This document shows, in pieces, positions 23,031-33,088 of a stretch of DNA of 64,000 nt. Source of the stretch: Oegoconia quadripuncta (lineage: Eukaryota; Arthropoda; Insecta; Lepidoptera; Autostichidae); assembly GCA_949316235.1 (NCBI GenBank), contig OX438748.1, forward strand, positions 12,155,001 to 12,219,000. Reading direction: 5' to 3'. The position numbers and the translations under genes are program-made. The notes under the pieces are model-generated. The model made no database searches. It was not told the origin of the DNA and worked only from the letters and a program-made list of their open reading frames with translations. The stretch's first letter is position 1. Each line of letters starts with the position of its first letter.

Positions 23031-23150
23031 TGGAGATAGAATTCTAGAGCGAGCGGTTGGAAGGGGCCTGCAAGCGCAACGTATGACGTCCACTCTCAAG
23101 GTGGATAGATGACCTAATAAAGGTCACGGGAAATTGCTGGCTATACATAA
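23031..23150 (+). pseudogene. RTE-type C-terminal fragment
   Basis: The + frame reads 'RPLSRWIDDLIKVTGNCWL', matching the conserved RTE end 'GRP..RW.DDL.KV.G..W'. An in-frame stop just upstream and the absence of the rest show it is a remnant. An A-run at 23151-23158 may be its tail. Confidence 0.7.
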
Positions 23151-26100
23151 AAAAAAATATTTTTGATATCCTGCAAAATGTAAATTATGGAAAAATAAAC
23201 TAATTTCGTCTTTAGGTGAAAAGAAAGGATGTTTTAGAGTCTAGCGTAAGATTAGTCATCTACATTACTTCCTATGCCGTGAAATGTGACATGTTTATCA
23301 AAGCGCCGTATGTTCTCATCCACTAACCCACAAATATTACTATATAATAAGAGTGACCCACAAATGGGGTTAGCTAACACTAATGACCGGGGGCCTTCCA
23401 TAAAATATGATCCGACGGGAGTGGGTACACTGGAAAATGTGCCGATAAAGCCGGCTACTGCTTGCAAAGTGCTGCAAACTTGCAAGCTGTTATCGGTAAC
23501 CTGACCGCGTGTGGAATAATGAATGGCCAGTTTAATGTTACCGTTCTGAATTCAAATTACTATCCGAATGAAATGCATGAATTGTATCCACATTTGGTAT
23601 CCACATAAACGTGCGCTAGTATTCAAATCGGGAAATACGTGAAATGCTTATAAATGTTCATGGTTACCGTGTTTCCGGCGAAAAAAAAGAAAGGGACAGT
23701 CAACAGTCAGTCACACACGCCGAAAGGCGCTACACATGAGATCGAAACTCCCAGAAATGTCTACACTGAAGTAGACCATTGTGTAGATCTTGGTCTTAAC
23801 CGAACCTAGTATGAAATGACATATTTTTTCTTTGGAAGAACGTAAAAGTGGCAATACCTTAAAGCAAAGTCAACGAAAACTCCACTCGAAGTTCAACATG
23901 TGCACCGTAAGAAGTCTCAGGAATTTCCCCAACTTTATTCATATACGGACGATAAAAATGCGCCGTGAAATGCAATTTCTCCCCAATTCGCGTATAATAG
24001 GTTTAGCTGCGTTCCCCAGGGGACTGGCCTTCTTCCAGCTCAGCATCGATCGTGGGGCCCCTACACGTGTGTCGGCGGGTTGCCAAACGAGACCCCAAGT
24101 GTGGTCAACAATTTTTTTCAATCAACTCGTACCTTTGTTATATGTTATTCTAGGGAGACAAAACCAAAATGTTGCTCTATGATAAGGGTTAGGCCATAGT
24201 TGTTTACTACGTCAGCTACAGATGTTTAATTGGCAGTCTCTGGTATTGCTCTTATTTTGACTGCGGCATCACTTGTTTTGTTACAAACTATGCCAGTTAT
24301 AGTTAGGACGTCGCCGTTTGCCATTTTACAATTTCAGCTTGTCCAAAACTTAATTGGAATTCAACCAAATGAAATTAGAAACTACCTTCATCAATTTGAA
24401 TAAGTTTTGTATGAACGAAATATATTTGAACATACCTAAACAGTAAAATCGAGCAGTTGGCATGAGAACTACATGAGATTGAAAAAACTGCAGACACAAG
24501 AACGTGATAAAAGTTTAATGTATTCCATTCGGGTCGCATAACATTAAAGCAATTTTCGTAAGATACGATACAAATTTTGGCAAGAACTTTTTGAAATTAC
24601 GCGTTGATATCATTATCGCAATAGACGGGGGATTTGGTCTTTAACTCTCACAGTGTACCAGGAGTGGTGAAATGGTCTGGCGATGTTCCAAGCACATATC
24701 GACCGGCGCTTAGTATTGTATACTATAACGTTCAGCTGTACGCGATGCAATTAGATGGCGGCAAATATTTGCGGGAAAACCAAGCGATGAAGAGTAGGGT
24801 AACCTCAACGCTAATATGAAAAATACTCAGTTCTTTTTTAGACGATGTGTGGGGTACTAAGCGGTTAATGCTGTCCTGCCTAAAAGCAGATTAAGGACGG
24901 AGAAAGTAACAGAATTAGACACTACTGCATGCAAATAAAGAGCGAGAATAGTTCTAATAAATAACGAGATACTTTATTCACGTACCTAATGTTACAAGTG
25001 TAACCTAAATCGCAAAAGCTTCCACAAATTGTACGCGAAAATATTGACTTCACTTTGTAATTTAAATCCATCTAGGGAAATTCTTTTTAGAGTAAATGTA
25101 GATAAAGTGTACCTACATTATCACATATTCAATTATGCTTATGACATAACGGCGAGTTATTTGTAATATGCAGTGTCGTATTAGTTTTGGCAGCGCGATT
25201 TTGAAATTACTTTTGCAAAGATACCACACAATTTTATTAGGAACTGTTAAGGAAAATTCAATATGCACAAGCGAAAAGATCTAACAAACTACGTGACGTC
25301 AACACCAATAAATTCTATGTTTAGAAAACCATCGAGAAAACAGGCGATTATATCATCCAGATAAACCAAATGGACTGTCTCAAAAGTAAATATCTTCGAA
25401 ACGGCTTAACCGATTTTCAACAAACCTGTTCAGTCTTTAATATAAAAGAAACCCCACTCAAATCGGACCAAGCATTACAGAGATATGTCCGGACACAGAC
25501 TAAACACACACACACGTACCGCCGTCAAACACAAAACACCCGTCTTATTTCGTCTTTTTTATTATTATAAAATTTACTTTAGTTCGGAAATGCGGGTACA
25601 TCGAAATGGAAGTGATGTACAAAAATTTTGACGTCAGTGTTCGAAATTTTTGCTAAGCTAAATATTTTCAAAGACAACAATGACGTCATTTTCAAAGAAA
25701 ACAAATAACTACATCTGCAAAATAAATTAATTAATACCCCTCCTTCACTTTGACGTGATGTACAATCAGATTTATAAGCACAAACAGTTTAGATTTTGCC
25801 CAAGTGCCCTTTTTTAAATTCAAATATCGAATACGTAATCTTTAGTACGTTTGACAGCACAAAAATTAATACAGGTACATACAAATCAAAGGCATTCTCA
25901 ATAATCTTAATAATTTGAGCTGGACCTGGATATGCACTTTTGAATCCTACTGTACAGACGTATCTAGAGAGTTCGATTATTAATCTGTTTGTAAAGATTA
26001 AAGCTAGAATTTGGATCCGTGTCTGTGGTCTCGCAATATAACAATTAACAGCGTGGACGCAAATGGACAAACCATGTGGTCAACGAATGATAAAGACTAA

Positions 26101-26268
26101 ACGAGCATGATATTTTTCTTCATTTAAAATAATTAATTATTATTGAGATTACTTAGGTTCCCACTGCCCCACAAAATACCTACGTACGTTCGTAGGTATA
26201 AATAGTAAGCCGCAGATATACCTACTCGTATTAATAAAGCTGAGCTGTTATATAAAAATAAAGAATTT
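23151..26268. other. Noncoding region, ~3 kb, with weak ORF candidates
   Basis: Two moderately GC-rich open stretches occur: 23286-23504 (72 codons, minus strand open too) and 23832-24182 (116 codons +, with a 60-codon minus frame at 23939-24121). Neither translation shows a motif I recognise, and dual openness argues for chance. A degenerate repeat lies at 25360-25575. No RNA gene is seen. Confidence 0.5.
25360..25575 (+). repeat. Degenerate repeat L ('cgaaacggcttaaccgattt')
   Basis: 'atatcttcgaaacggcttaa', 'aatcggaccaagcat' and 'gtccggacacagac' followed by CACACA is a common lepidopteran repeat layout. Related shorter pieces appear at 2013-2055 (-), 45765-45805 (-), 59495-59535 (-) and 62140-62270 (+). 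Class unknown. Confidence 0.45.
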
Positions 26269-26530
26269 CATCAGCATCATCACATCAGCCACAGGACGTC
26301 CATTGCTGAACATAGGCCTCCTGCATAGATTTCCTGAGAGACAGGATCCGGCGACCTTCGATCATCCGTGGGGGAATCTCAGCGCTATGCTTGTCAGTGT
26401 GTGGTCTCCAGTCTAGAAGCTATCAATAATATGCACTATGTGCCCTGCCAACTGCAACTGCAGCTTACTAATCCGTTGGGCTATGTTAGTGACTTTCGTT
26501 TGTCTACGCGTCTCTTCATTTCTGGTTCGA
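26269..26530 (-). pseudogene. RTE-type LINE C-terminal coding fragment
   Basis: The minus-strand translation gives 'TKVTNIAQRISKLQLQLAGH', the conserved RTE motif 'T.V.DI..RI.KLKW.WAGH', followed by a degraded 'W' region. It ends in 3' sequence whose reverse complement reads 'ggaggcctatgttcagcaat', then 'ggacgtcctgtggctgatg' and (ATG)n. That end resembles the 3' tails of SINE D and SINE E. Stops and frameshifts are present and it is 5' truncated. Confidence 0.75.
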
Positions 26531-27049
26531 TCTGGTAGTAAAACACAGAACATAATTATTGGGCCTTTACCTATGAAATTGGAGTTTTTTTGATTCGTTA
26601 ATCATATGTACCAATTCCTGCGATTTTCAAAGCTATATCCAAATTTGTTTTTTAATGGGAAAATGGCTGGCAACCCCACGGATAGGTTGATAACCCGATC
26701 AGCTGTTGAAATTATTTTGTAAATTAATGTATTTTTAAGCTAATTCTAATTAATCTGTCTATAAACCAATTTCATCATTGTGTCTACAAACAAATTATAT
26801 AGTTTTACTTGTTAAATAGTGATAAGCACCCAAGTGAAGTGAACTAAGTGACTAGAATACCTACCCACTACCCACTTTGTTGGTGAATAGTAAAGTGGTC
26901 AGCGATAGTCTGAAGCATAATTTGCCATATTACATGCTCTGAAAAACTCCTAATTACCAGGTGAAATCATTATTAACACATAAACCTCTATCGGTAGTTG
27001 TTGCTCACACTATAGTTGCATACGAGTAAGTACCTACCTACGTTCTACA
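26531..27049 (+). other. Upstream of LINE ORF1; presumed 5' UTR in its 3' part
   Basis: No ORF. The 5' boundary of the LINE lies somewhere here but no terminal motif or target duplication can be fixed by eye. 'acctatgaaattgg' at about 26570 recurs inverted at about 32143, beyond the LINE's other end, and probably belongs to a separate common repeat. Confidence 0.4.
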
Positions 27050-28666
27050 ATGACAACCCGCAGAACCGCTGCTGCTGCCGCGATTCGTCAGCTGGAGGAA
27101 AAGCTCGAACTGGCCTTGATAGAACTAAAATCATCTAAGACTATGTGTGAGCAACTACTCTCTGAGAGGGACGACAGTGAGAAGGAAATGATATGCATTT
27201 TGGATAAAAATAAACAATTAAAGGGTGAGATGGCAGACTTGCATACTAAACTATTAGAGATGCTAAGTCAAAGGGACCAACTTCAACGAGTGGTGGACAC
27301 ACTCGACCGCGACAGTGCTGCGTTTGAGGAAACCCTGGGACGTAGTGCTGAACTGGAGAGTGAGTTACGGGACGCACATAAAAGAATTGACTGTTTGGAA
27401 TGTGAAATAGACGACCTTAAGTCGGCATCACGATCACAAACCCGTGTTTCACTGTTCGATGAACTGGTCTCCAAAGCACCAGATATGCTGTCTGAGATCT
27501 CACCTACAAACTCGTTATCTATTGTGACTGTTAAACCGACTTGTCGAAATTATATAAAAGAAACATCAGAGAACATTGTTCTTAGTAAGAATAAAATAAA
27601 AAAATATGTAAAAATAAATAAATTTATTAGGCGTACTACTAAACTTTTAAAAAGAAACACTGTATTTCCAAAATATATTAAATTACAAAAAGAGCGGTGT
27701 GACCTCATAAAACAGATTTGTTTATGTAATGAGAACTTGGATAATAATAGAAAAACTTATGAGCGTGACACACGGAACTTGCAGGAGGAGATCCTTATCT
27801 TACAGAATTCTCTTGAACAAATTACTTTAAAATATGACACATCCTGCAAGGAGTTAGGGGAGCTCACGGCGGGAATGGATGAGCTTTTACAATTATCAAA
27901 GTTCAATACTGAAAGGTTTGAATCATTGACCAACAATTGCCAGTGTAATTGTGACCAAGCCTCATTGCATTGTGTCTCATCCATGCCACCTGTGCATGAA
28001 ATCACCCCATCCTTGCCAATGCTGCAAGCGCCCTGTGTTGCTGCTCACTCTGGTTCCTTCTCGCAGTCGTCGGTCTCTAATGATGTGCATGATATAGTGA
28101 TGTTCAGTGATGAAATTGGTAAGAGTATGGGTTTACAACTTACCCGTAATCTGGGTCAGGCAATAATTAATTATTGTCTGCCCGGAGCCACCTATATTGA
28201 CATTTTAGAAAAAATACTATCTTACAATTTTAAGAAAAACACAACTCTTGTTGTATTCATCGGTAGAAGGGGAAATGCCAGCAGGAAAAAGATTGTTCAA
28301 TTATTTTCAAAATTGAACATTTTGACCAATGTTGACAAAATTATTTTATTTGCGCTGCCTTTCAGCCAAAGTCTGACAGAGAATGAAAATATTACTAGAC
28401 ACAATTTAAATATGCTATTGCATAACATGTCATGTCATGACAATAAATTTCATATAATAGATACAAATAAATTTATTAAGAACTGTTATACTTTGACTAA
28501 AGATAATTACTATCTGTCTAGATATTTTAAGCGACAAATAGCTGAGTTGCTATCATATTATATAATTAATTCTGCCAAATCCTTGGCAAACACGACAACT
28601 GTTTCTATTGAGCAGTCAACTGACATTGAACAATCCTTGGAATCGATTCCAAGTTATTTAAATTAA
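27050..28666 (+). CDS. LINE ORF1 protein: coiled coil plus degenerate SGNH-like domain
   Basis: 538 aa, ATG start. Residues ~10-125 are heptad-rich and strongly coiled-coil in appearance ('LEEKLELALIELKSSK', 'ELESELRDAHKRIDCLECEI'). A second short coiled coil lies at ~235-290. A cysteine cluster 'CQCNCDQASLHC' is near residue 300, but it is not a CCHC zinc knuckle. From ~345 to ~510 the order of blocks resembles the SGNH/esterase domain known in CR1-group ORF1 proteins: 'VMFSDEIGKSMG' in place of the GDS block, 'PGATYIDIL', 'TLVVFIGRRGN' in place of the G-x-N-D block, and 'KDNYYLSRYF' in place of the D-x-x-H block. The usual catalytic Ser and His are not where expected, so I infer a binding rather than esterase role. 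ORF1 proteins of LINEs form ribonucleoprotein with the element RNA. No stop or frameshift. Confidence 0.8.
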   Translation: MTTRRTAAAAAIRQLEEKLELALIELKSSKTMCEQLLSERDDSEKEMICILDKNKQLKGEMADLHTKLLEMLSQRDQLQRVVDTLDRDSAAFEETLGRSAELESELRDAHKRIDCLECEIDDLKSASRSQTRVSLFDELVSKAPDMLSEISPTNSLSIVTVKPTCRNYIKETSENIVLSKNKIKKYVKINKFIRRTTKLLKRNTVFPKYIKLQKERCDLIKQICLCNENLDNNRKTYERDTRNLQEEILILQNSLEQITLKYDTSCKELGELTAGMDELLQLSKFNTERFESLTNNCQCNCDQASLHCVSSMPPVHEITPSLPMLQAPCVAAHSGSFSQSSVSNDVHDIVMFSDEIGKSMGLQLTRNLGQAIINYCLPGATYIDILEKILSYNFKKNTTLVVFIGRRGNASRKKIVQLFSKLNILTNVDKIILFALPFSQSLTENENITRHNLNMLLHNMSCHDNKFHIIDTNKFIKNCYTLTKDNYYLSRYFKRQIAELLSYYIINSAKSLANTTTVSIEQSTDIEQSLESIPSYLN

Positions 28667-28698
28667 TATATAAGACAACAGAGGGTAACTCTGGCAAT

Positions 28699-30150
28699 TT
28701 GTTAAAATTAAATAAAAATCAACCTTCATGTAAAAAATTTGAGCCCTCATCTAAATGTAAGAGTAACAAATTAAACCTAGTACATCAGAATATTCAGGGC
28801 ATTTTGGGCAAAGAGCTGGAGATTGAGCTATTCATGAACTGTCACAATATTGATATATTATGTATTACAGAACATTGGTTAAAACAGGGTCAGTTCATGT
28901 TTAGCTTTAAAAATCATCAGGTTTCAAGTTCGTTCAGTAGGGATAAAGCGGTACGGGGCGGTTCCTTAATTATTACCAATAATAAATTAAAACACCGGGA
29001 ACGCTCGGATATAGTGAATCTCTCTATTGAGCGAACTACTGAGTTGGCCTGTGTAGAGCTTGAGCGGCTTATTGTAATGAGCGTATACAGACCCCCCAGT
29101 TCATCTTATGACTTATTCGAGGAAATTATGGACGAAGCATTAGGTAAAATTAGTAACAATAATAAATTTATTGTAGTTTGTGGCGATTTTAATGTAAATT
29201 TATTAGAAGTGAGCAGTCTCACTAATAGACTTAAAACTATATTTTTAAGTTATAATCTTGTTCATAATTTCTCTGTGCCAACTCGAATAACACCAACTTC
29301 ATCGACCTGTATTGATAATGTTTTTGCAAACTTCGATCTGAGTGATAAATCTATTATAAATAAGTTAACATCAGACCACTGTGGTCAATTAGTCTCGATT
29401 AACATACCCCTTAGCAAGTCTTTGGAAAGAAATATTATGTGTGTTCCTGTAAATGATGGTCGGCTCAAGCAATTTAGACATAATGTTATGGCAAAATTGT
29501 ATGACTTGACAAATGTTATGTATGAGAGTCCGAATGAATTATATAATTCATTATTCACTTTGGTAGAAAATGAGTGCAAAAATATTTTCAAAGAAAAAGT
29601 TATAAGAATAAATAGTGGTTTAGTATTTACTGATTGGGCGACTGTGGGAATCCATAAAAGTCGCCTGAAGTTATATGATCTTTATCATGAAAGGACATAT
29701 AACACTAGTCCAGCTTTTGCTGATTATGTAAGAAAATATTCCAAATTATTTAAACGTGTTTGCACCTTAGCAAAGACAAATTTTATAAAATCCAAAATTA
29801 AAAATAGTACAAACATTGTGAAAACCACATGGACAGTTATAAACAGCGAAACTGGAAAAGTTAAGGCTCGCGATTCAAATATGGAACTAAAAATTAACGA
29901 TTGCATCCTTAATACAGACTTGGAGGTTGCAGAAGCATTTGAAAAGTTTTTCACAGATATTCCAATAACAACCACGAAGTCACTTAAGTCATCTCCCACC
30001 GTAGCCGAATCTTTACTCAGAATGAATAGCGATGTCCCGAATGTGCAACTGAAAATATTTAGACATGTTAGTCCAAATGACATCATGAAAGCGTATAAAT
30101 CACTGGAAATGAAAAAACCACTGATCTCTATGGTCTTTCTGTTAAAATAG
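28699..30150 (+). CDS. LINE ORF2, endonuclease half (frame ends after a 1-base shift)
   Basis: This encodes the APE-type endonuclease that nicks target DNA, followed by the linker to the RT. Numbering from the TTG at 28699, the motifs are Asn31 (HQNIQG), Glu58 (CITEHW), Tyr130 (YRPP), Asp163/Asn165 (CGDFNV), Asp206-Asn207 (CIDNVF) and Ser225-Asp226-His227 (LTSDH). All expected catalytic residues are present. The frame is open from 28630 and overlaps the end of ORF1. The first in-frame ATG is at 28834, after Asn31, so an AUG start would delete motif I. The frame ends at 30150 because an A-run at 30112-30117 appears one base short. Without that, it would join the RT frame. Confidence 0.85.
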   Translation: MLKLNKNQPSCKKFEPSSKCKSNKLNLVHQNIQGILGKELEIELFMNCHNIDILCITEHWLKQGQFMFSFKNHQVSSSFSRDKAVRGGSLIITNNKLKHRERSDIVNLSIERTTELACVELERLIVMSVYRPPSSSYDLFEEIMDEALGKISNNNKFIVVCGDFNVNLLEVSSLTNRLKTIFLSYNLVHNFSVPTRITPTSSTCIDNVFANFDLSDKSIINKLTSDHCGQLVSINIPLSKSLERNIMCVPVNDGRLKQFRHNVMAKLYDLTNVMYESPNELYNSLFTLVENECKNIFKEKVIRINSGLVFTDWATVGIHKSRLKLYDLYHERTYNTSPAFADYVRKYSKLFKRVCTLAKTNFIKSKIKNSTNIVKTTWTVINSETGKVKARDSNMELKINDCILNTDLEVAEAFEKFFTDIPITTTKSLKSSPTVAESLLRMNSDVPNVQLKIFRHVSPNDIMKAYKSLEMKKPLISMVFLLK

Positions 30151-31604
30151 TTAATTCCATCATTGATTGCATTGCACCACACTTAGCTTGCATCTTTAAT
30201 AAATGTGTAGACAGTGGTGTATTTCCTGACTTGATGAAACAAAGTAAAGTAATTCCATTATTCAAAGCTGGTAGTACATCAGACCCCACTAATTTTAGAC
30301 CCATTTCAATTCTACCAACTTTTAGTAAAGTTTTCGAAAAACTAATTTTAAATCAATTGTTGTCTTACTTCAATACTAATAATTTAATGACTTCAAAACA
30401 ATTTGGATTCACACGGGGTCGCTCAACAACCGATGCCGGTGTTGCGCTTATTGAATATATATTTGAAGCATGGGAAGATTCGCAGGATGCGATAGGTATT
30501 TTCTGTGATCTATCCAAGGCCTTTGACTGCGTTCATCATGATGGTCTGGTCAGGAAATTACGCTACTATGGCATTATAGGCCGTGCCCTCAACCTTTTGG
30601 AATCGTACTTGTGTAATCGAGTTCAAAGGGTTGATGTCAATGGTAAGAGGTCGTCAGGGTCTCCAGTTTGCATAGGTGTTCCACAGGGCTCAATTCTCGG
30701 GCCATTCTTATTTCTTGTATATATTAATGATCTACCCAATTGTATAAACGGAAACCATGAGATAACAATATTTGCTGATGACACCTCCTTGCTCTTCAAA
30801 GTTAGGAGACGACAGAAAACTCTTGACGACGTGAATAGTGCTATCTCTAAGGTGGTTGAATGGTTTACGTCAAATAACCTACTTCTTAATGAAAAAAAAA
30901 CCAAATGCATAAAATTTTCACTACCTAATGTCAAACAGGTAGCTAGTACTATTTTAATAAAAAACGAGGAGTTGGAGCTTGTGGACACTACTCTATTTCT
31001 AGGCATTATGTTAGATAAAGGACTACAATGGGGTCCACATATCGAAAGGTTGTCGAAACGTCTCAGTTCTGCAGTGTTCGCTATTAAAAAAATCCGCTAT
31101 TTAACCGACGTGGACACCGCGAGGCTGGTATACTTCAGCTATTTCCATAGCATAATGGCTTATGGCATTCTGTTATGGGGAAATGCCGCGGACATAAATT
31201 GTATTTTTGTTCTGCAGAAGCGAGCGGTTCGTGCGATCTACAAGTTAGGCTCCCGAGTATCTCTGAGGAATAAATTTCAAGAAATCAATATATTAACTTT
31301 GGCATCGCAATATATTTACGAAAACTTAATGTACGTAAGAAAGAATCTGTATTTGTTTAGGAAAAATTGTGAAATACACAATGTTAATACAAGATATAAA
31401 AATAAACTTGCTGTCCATAGCAGTCGCTTACACAAAGTCACTAAGTCATTCAAGGGACAATGTATACGCTTTTACAATAAGGTTCCGGTAGACATTCAAA
31501 ATTTGCCTTTAAATAAATTTAAAACAACCATTAAACGGAAACTATGTGCCAAAGGCTATTATAAAATTTCTGACTATCTGGATGATAAGAATGCGTGGAC
31601 ATGA
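30117..31604 (+). CDS. LINE ORF2, reverse transcriptase half
   Basis: Open from 30099 in this frame; the homologous region begins at 30117 after the shift. RT blocks in order: 'NFRPISILPTFSKVFEKLI' (fingers), 'GFTRGRSTTDA', motif A 'FCDLSKAFDCVHHDGL', motif B 'GVPQGSILGPFLFLVYINDL', motif C 'FADDTSLLF' at ~30768-30794, motif D/E 'LLNEKKTKCIKF' and 'LFLGIMLDKGLQW'. The C-terminal part 'YGILLWGNAADINCIFVLQK' and 'RAVRAIYKLGSR' is typical of CR1/Daphne-group RTs. Both catalytic aspartates are present. No RNase H domain follows. The protein ends at 31604. Without the A-run lesion it would be one ORF2 of ~970 aa with the endonuclease. Confidence 0.85.
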   Translation, partial: TTDLYGLSVKIVNSIIDCIAPHLACIFNKCVDSGVFPDLMKQSKVIPLFKAGSTSDPTNFRPISILPTFSKVFEKLILNQLLSYFNTNNLMTSKQFGFTRGRSTTDAGVALIEYIFEAWEDSQDAIGIFCDLSKAFDCVHHDGLVRKLRYYGIIGRALNLLESYLCNRVQRVDVNGKRSSGSPVCIGVPQGSILGPFLFLVYINDLPNCINGNHEITIFADDTSLLFKVRRRQKTLDDVNSAISKVVEWFTSNNLLLNEKKTKCIKFSLPNVKQVASTILIKNEELELVDTTLFLGIMLDKGLQWGPHIERLSKRLSSAVFAIKKIRYLTDVDTARLVYFSYFHSIMAYGILLWGNAADINCIFVLQKRAVRAIYKLGSRVSLRNKFQEINILTLASQYIYENLMYVRKNLYLFRKNCEIHNVNTRYKNKLAVHSSRLHKVTKSFKGQCIRFYNKVPVDIQNLPLNKFKTTIKRKLCAKGYYKISDYLDDKNAWT

Positions 31605-31851
31605 ACCGCTCGCCATTATCCAGTATATTTTATTCTTATTTTCTTTGTCGAATCATAAATTTTACAATTAGGTATCTCAAATTGTATTTGTATTGACTTA
31701 TTTAAAAAGAGCAACCCTGGAGTTTCTTGCTCGTTCTTCTCTGGGGAGACTGCCTAGTGAATGAGCGATAACTGTATGTCATGACGATTTCAAATGTTAT
31801 TCTTATAACTTACGAAATAAAAACATTTTTGATTTTGATTTTGATTTTGAA
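31605..31851 (+). other. LINE 3' UTR with hexamer end
   Basis: Contains 'gagtttcttgctcgttcttc' (shared with the tails at 4440-4475 and 11163-11190), an AATAAA near 31815, and a 25-base (TTTTGA)n tract. The 3' stem region is the likely recognition site for the element's own RT. Confidence 0.8.
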
Positions 31852-32819
31852 TGGAATATTATTTCAAGGTTTCACATGAAATATTTTTTTAATTTCTGGG
31901 CTAAATCACATAATAAAAAAATTGAACAGAGCTCTTTTCATGTGCTTCCCATAATCATTTCTTAGATTCGCTGAAACTTTTATAAAGCGGTTACTTTTAA
32001 AAATTAACGCTGCCTATCCTTAACTTAATGTTATCCGATAATATACACAAAGTTTAGTTAAATTTGAATTTGCCATTCCCAAAAAAAAAATCAAAAATGT
32101 TTGTATGGAGAAAACAGTCTTAATGAAATTCTTCATACAAAACGCCAATTTCATAGGTTTACTAATACTTAGCTACAAATAACTATACCTACTATACTAG
32201 TAGATTTATTCACATAACCTAGTTACGATCATTAAGTTATGTCTGTCAATGCCTTGTTGTCTTTGTTAATAAACATGTATATTTACTTATCTTATCAAGT
32301 CTCACTTGCGTCTGTTTGTTTTGTAGACCATTACTATTGGTTTTCGAATGTATAATGACTAAAGACGTGCGAAGTTATATATCAGTTTCAACGACGATAG
32401 TTTAAAGTTAATGTACCGATTCCCAGTTTCCCATAAAGTTACCAGTTCTTTTATAAAAAAAAACTATTCAAAATTCTAGATTTCCTTAACGAAGTAGGAC
32501 AGAATATCGCAAAGCAGAATGCACTGCTTACTCTTTCGTAATGATTTCAAATGAAAAATAGCTGGTCAAGATTTTTCGGTTGATAAGCATCGGATATAAA
32601 AGTCCACGTCTCGAGATTTTTGTAATACGTTAGCATTTTTTATCATACATAGCACAATTTTCACCTGCCGAACCGCCTGCTGAATGCTGAGTCGATAGTA
32701 GTTACCACATAACTAAATTTAATCTAACTTCGCTCTCTCTTCAATTTGAGAGCTATGCTCTTGTCGGTGGAGTCCTTTCCACACTTCTCTTAATTCCGCC
32801 TTCCAATCTAACTAATATT
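31852..32819. other. AT-rich noncoding interval
   Basis: No gene. 32088-32155 contains 'tttgtatggagaaaacagtc' and 'aaaacgccaatttcatagg', which looks like a fragment of a common repeat. 32700-32800 shows no recognisable motif. Confidence 0.5.
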
Positions 32820-32880
32820 AATCAATCAATCAATCAATCAAATACGCTTTATTGTTTAAATAAGGAAGGTACATTTAAAT
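32820..32880 (-). repeat. LINE 3' tail with (CAAT)n
   Basis: Five tandem 'atca' units then 'aatacgctttattg'. This is the reverse complement of a LINE end as at 15345 and 18780. Confidence 0.55.
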
Positions 32881-32887
32881 ATCTTAT

Positions 32888-33088
32888 AGAAACTACAAAT
32901 ATTATAAATGTGAAAGTTTGGAAGTTTGTTTGTTGCTCAATCACGGCGAAATTGAGCAGATTTGGATAAAATTTGTTATGTAGGTAGAACATACACTGGA
33001 TTAAAATAGGATATTTACAAAAAAAAAATAACGTATCCGTGATAAAGTTATTCCACGCAAGCGAAGTCACATGCGGGAAGCTAGTTTT
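32888..33088 (+). mobile_element. Lep1-like non-autonomous Helitron (probable)
   Basis: It runs from 'aatattataaatgtgaaag' through 'ggatttgg'-type text ('gagcagatttggataaaat') and 'gtaggtagaacatacactgg' to 'gcgggaagctagt'. The CTAG(T) end next to a T-rich flank fits a Helitron 3' terminus, and the family layout matches 56395-56600. The Helitron assignment is from memory of lepidopteran Lep1 repeats. Confidence 0.55.

Larger units (their letters stand above)
27050..31851 (+). mobile_element. Near-complete CR1/Daphne-like non-LTR retrotransposon
   Basis: Two consecutive ORFs, an AATAAA-bearing 3' UTR (31605-31851) and a terminal hexamer tract (TTTTGA)n at 31826-31850 define a LINE of at least 4.8 kb. 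APE-type endonuclease, RT and a coiled-coil plus SGNH-like ORF1 are all present. The 3' microsatellite end without poly-A is typical of CR1-related elements. The only visible lesion is one net -1 change in ORF2, so the insertion is young. Clade placement (CR1 versus Daphne) is inferred from RT motifs and 3' end. Elements of this type often make no target duplication, and none is obvious. Confidence 0.85.

Noticed and set aside
23832..24182. 116-codon + frame, GC-richer than neighbours
   Set aside because: No recognisable domain, overlapping minus frame, no clear splice or promoter context. Kept only as a note in the regional entry.
26565..32155. Inverted match 'cctatgaaattgg' on either side of the large LINE as possible flanking duplication
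   Set aside because: The two matches are in opposite orientation, several hundred bases from the LINE ends, and look like part of a common repeat.
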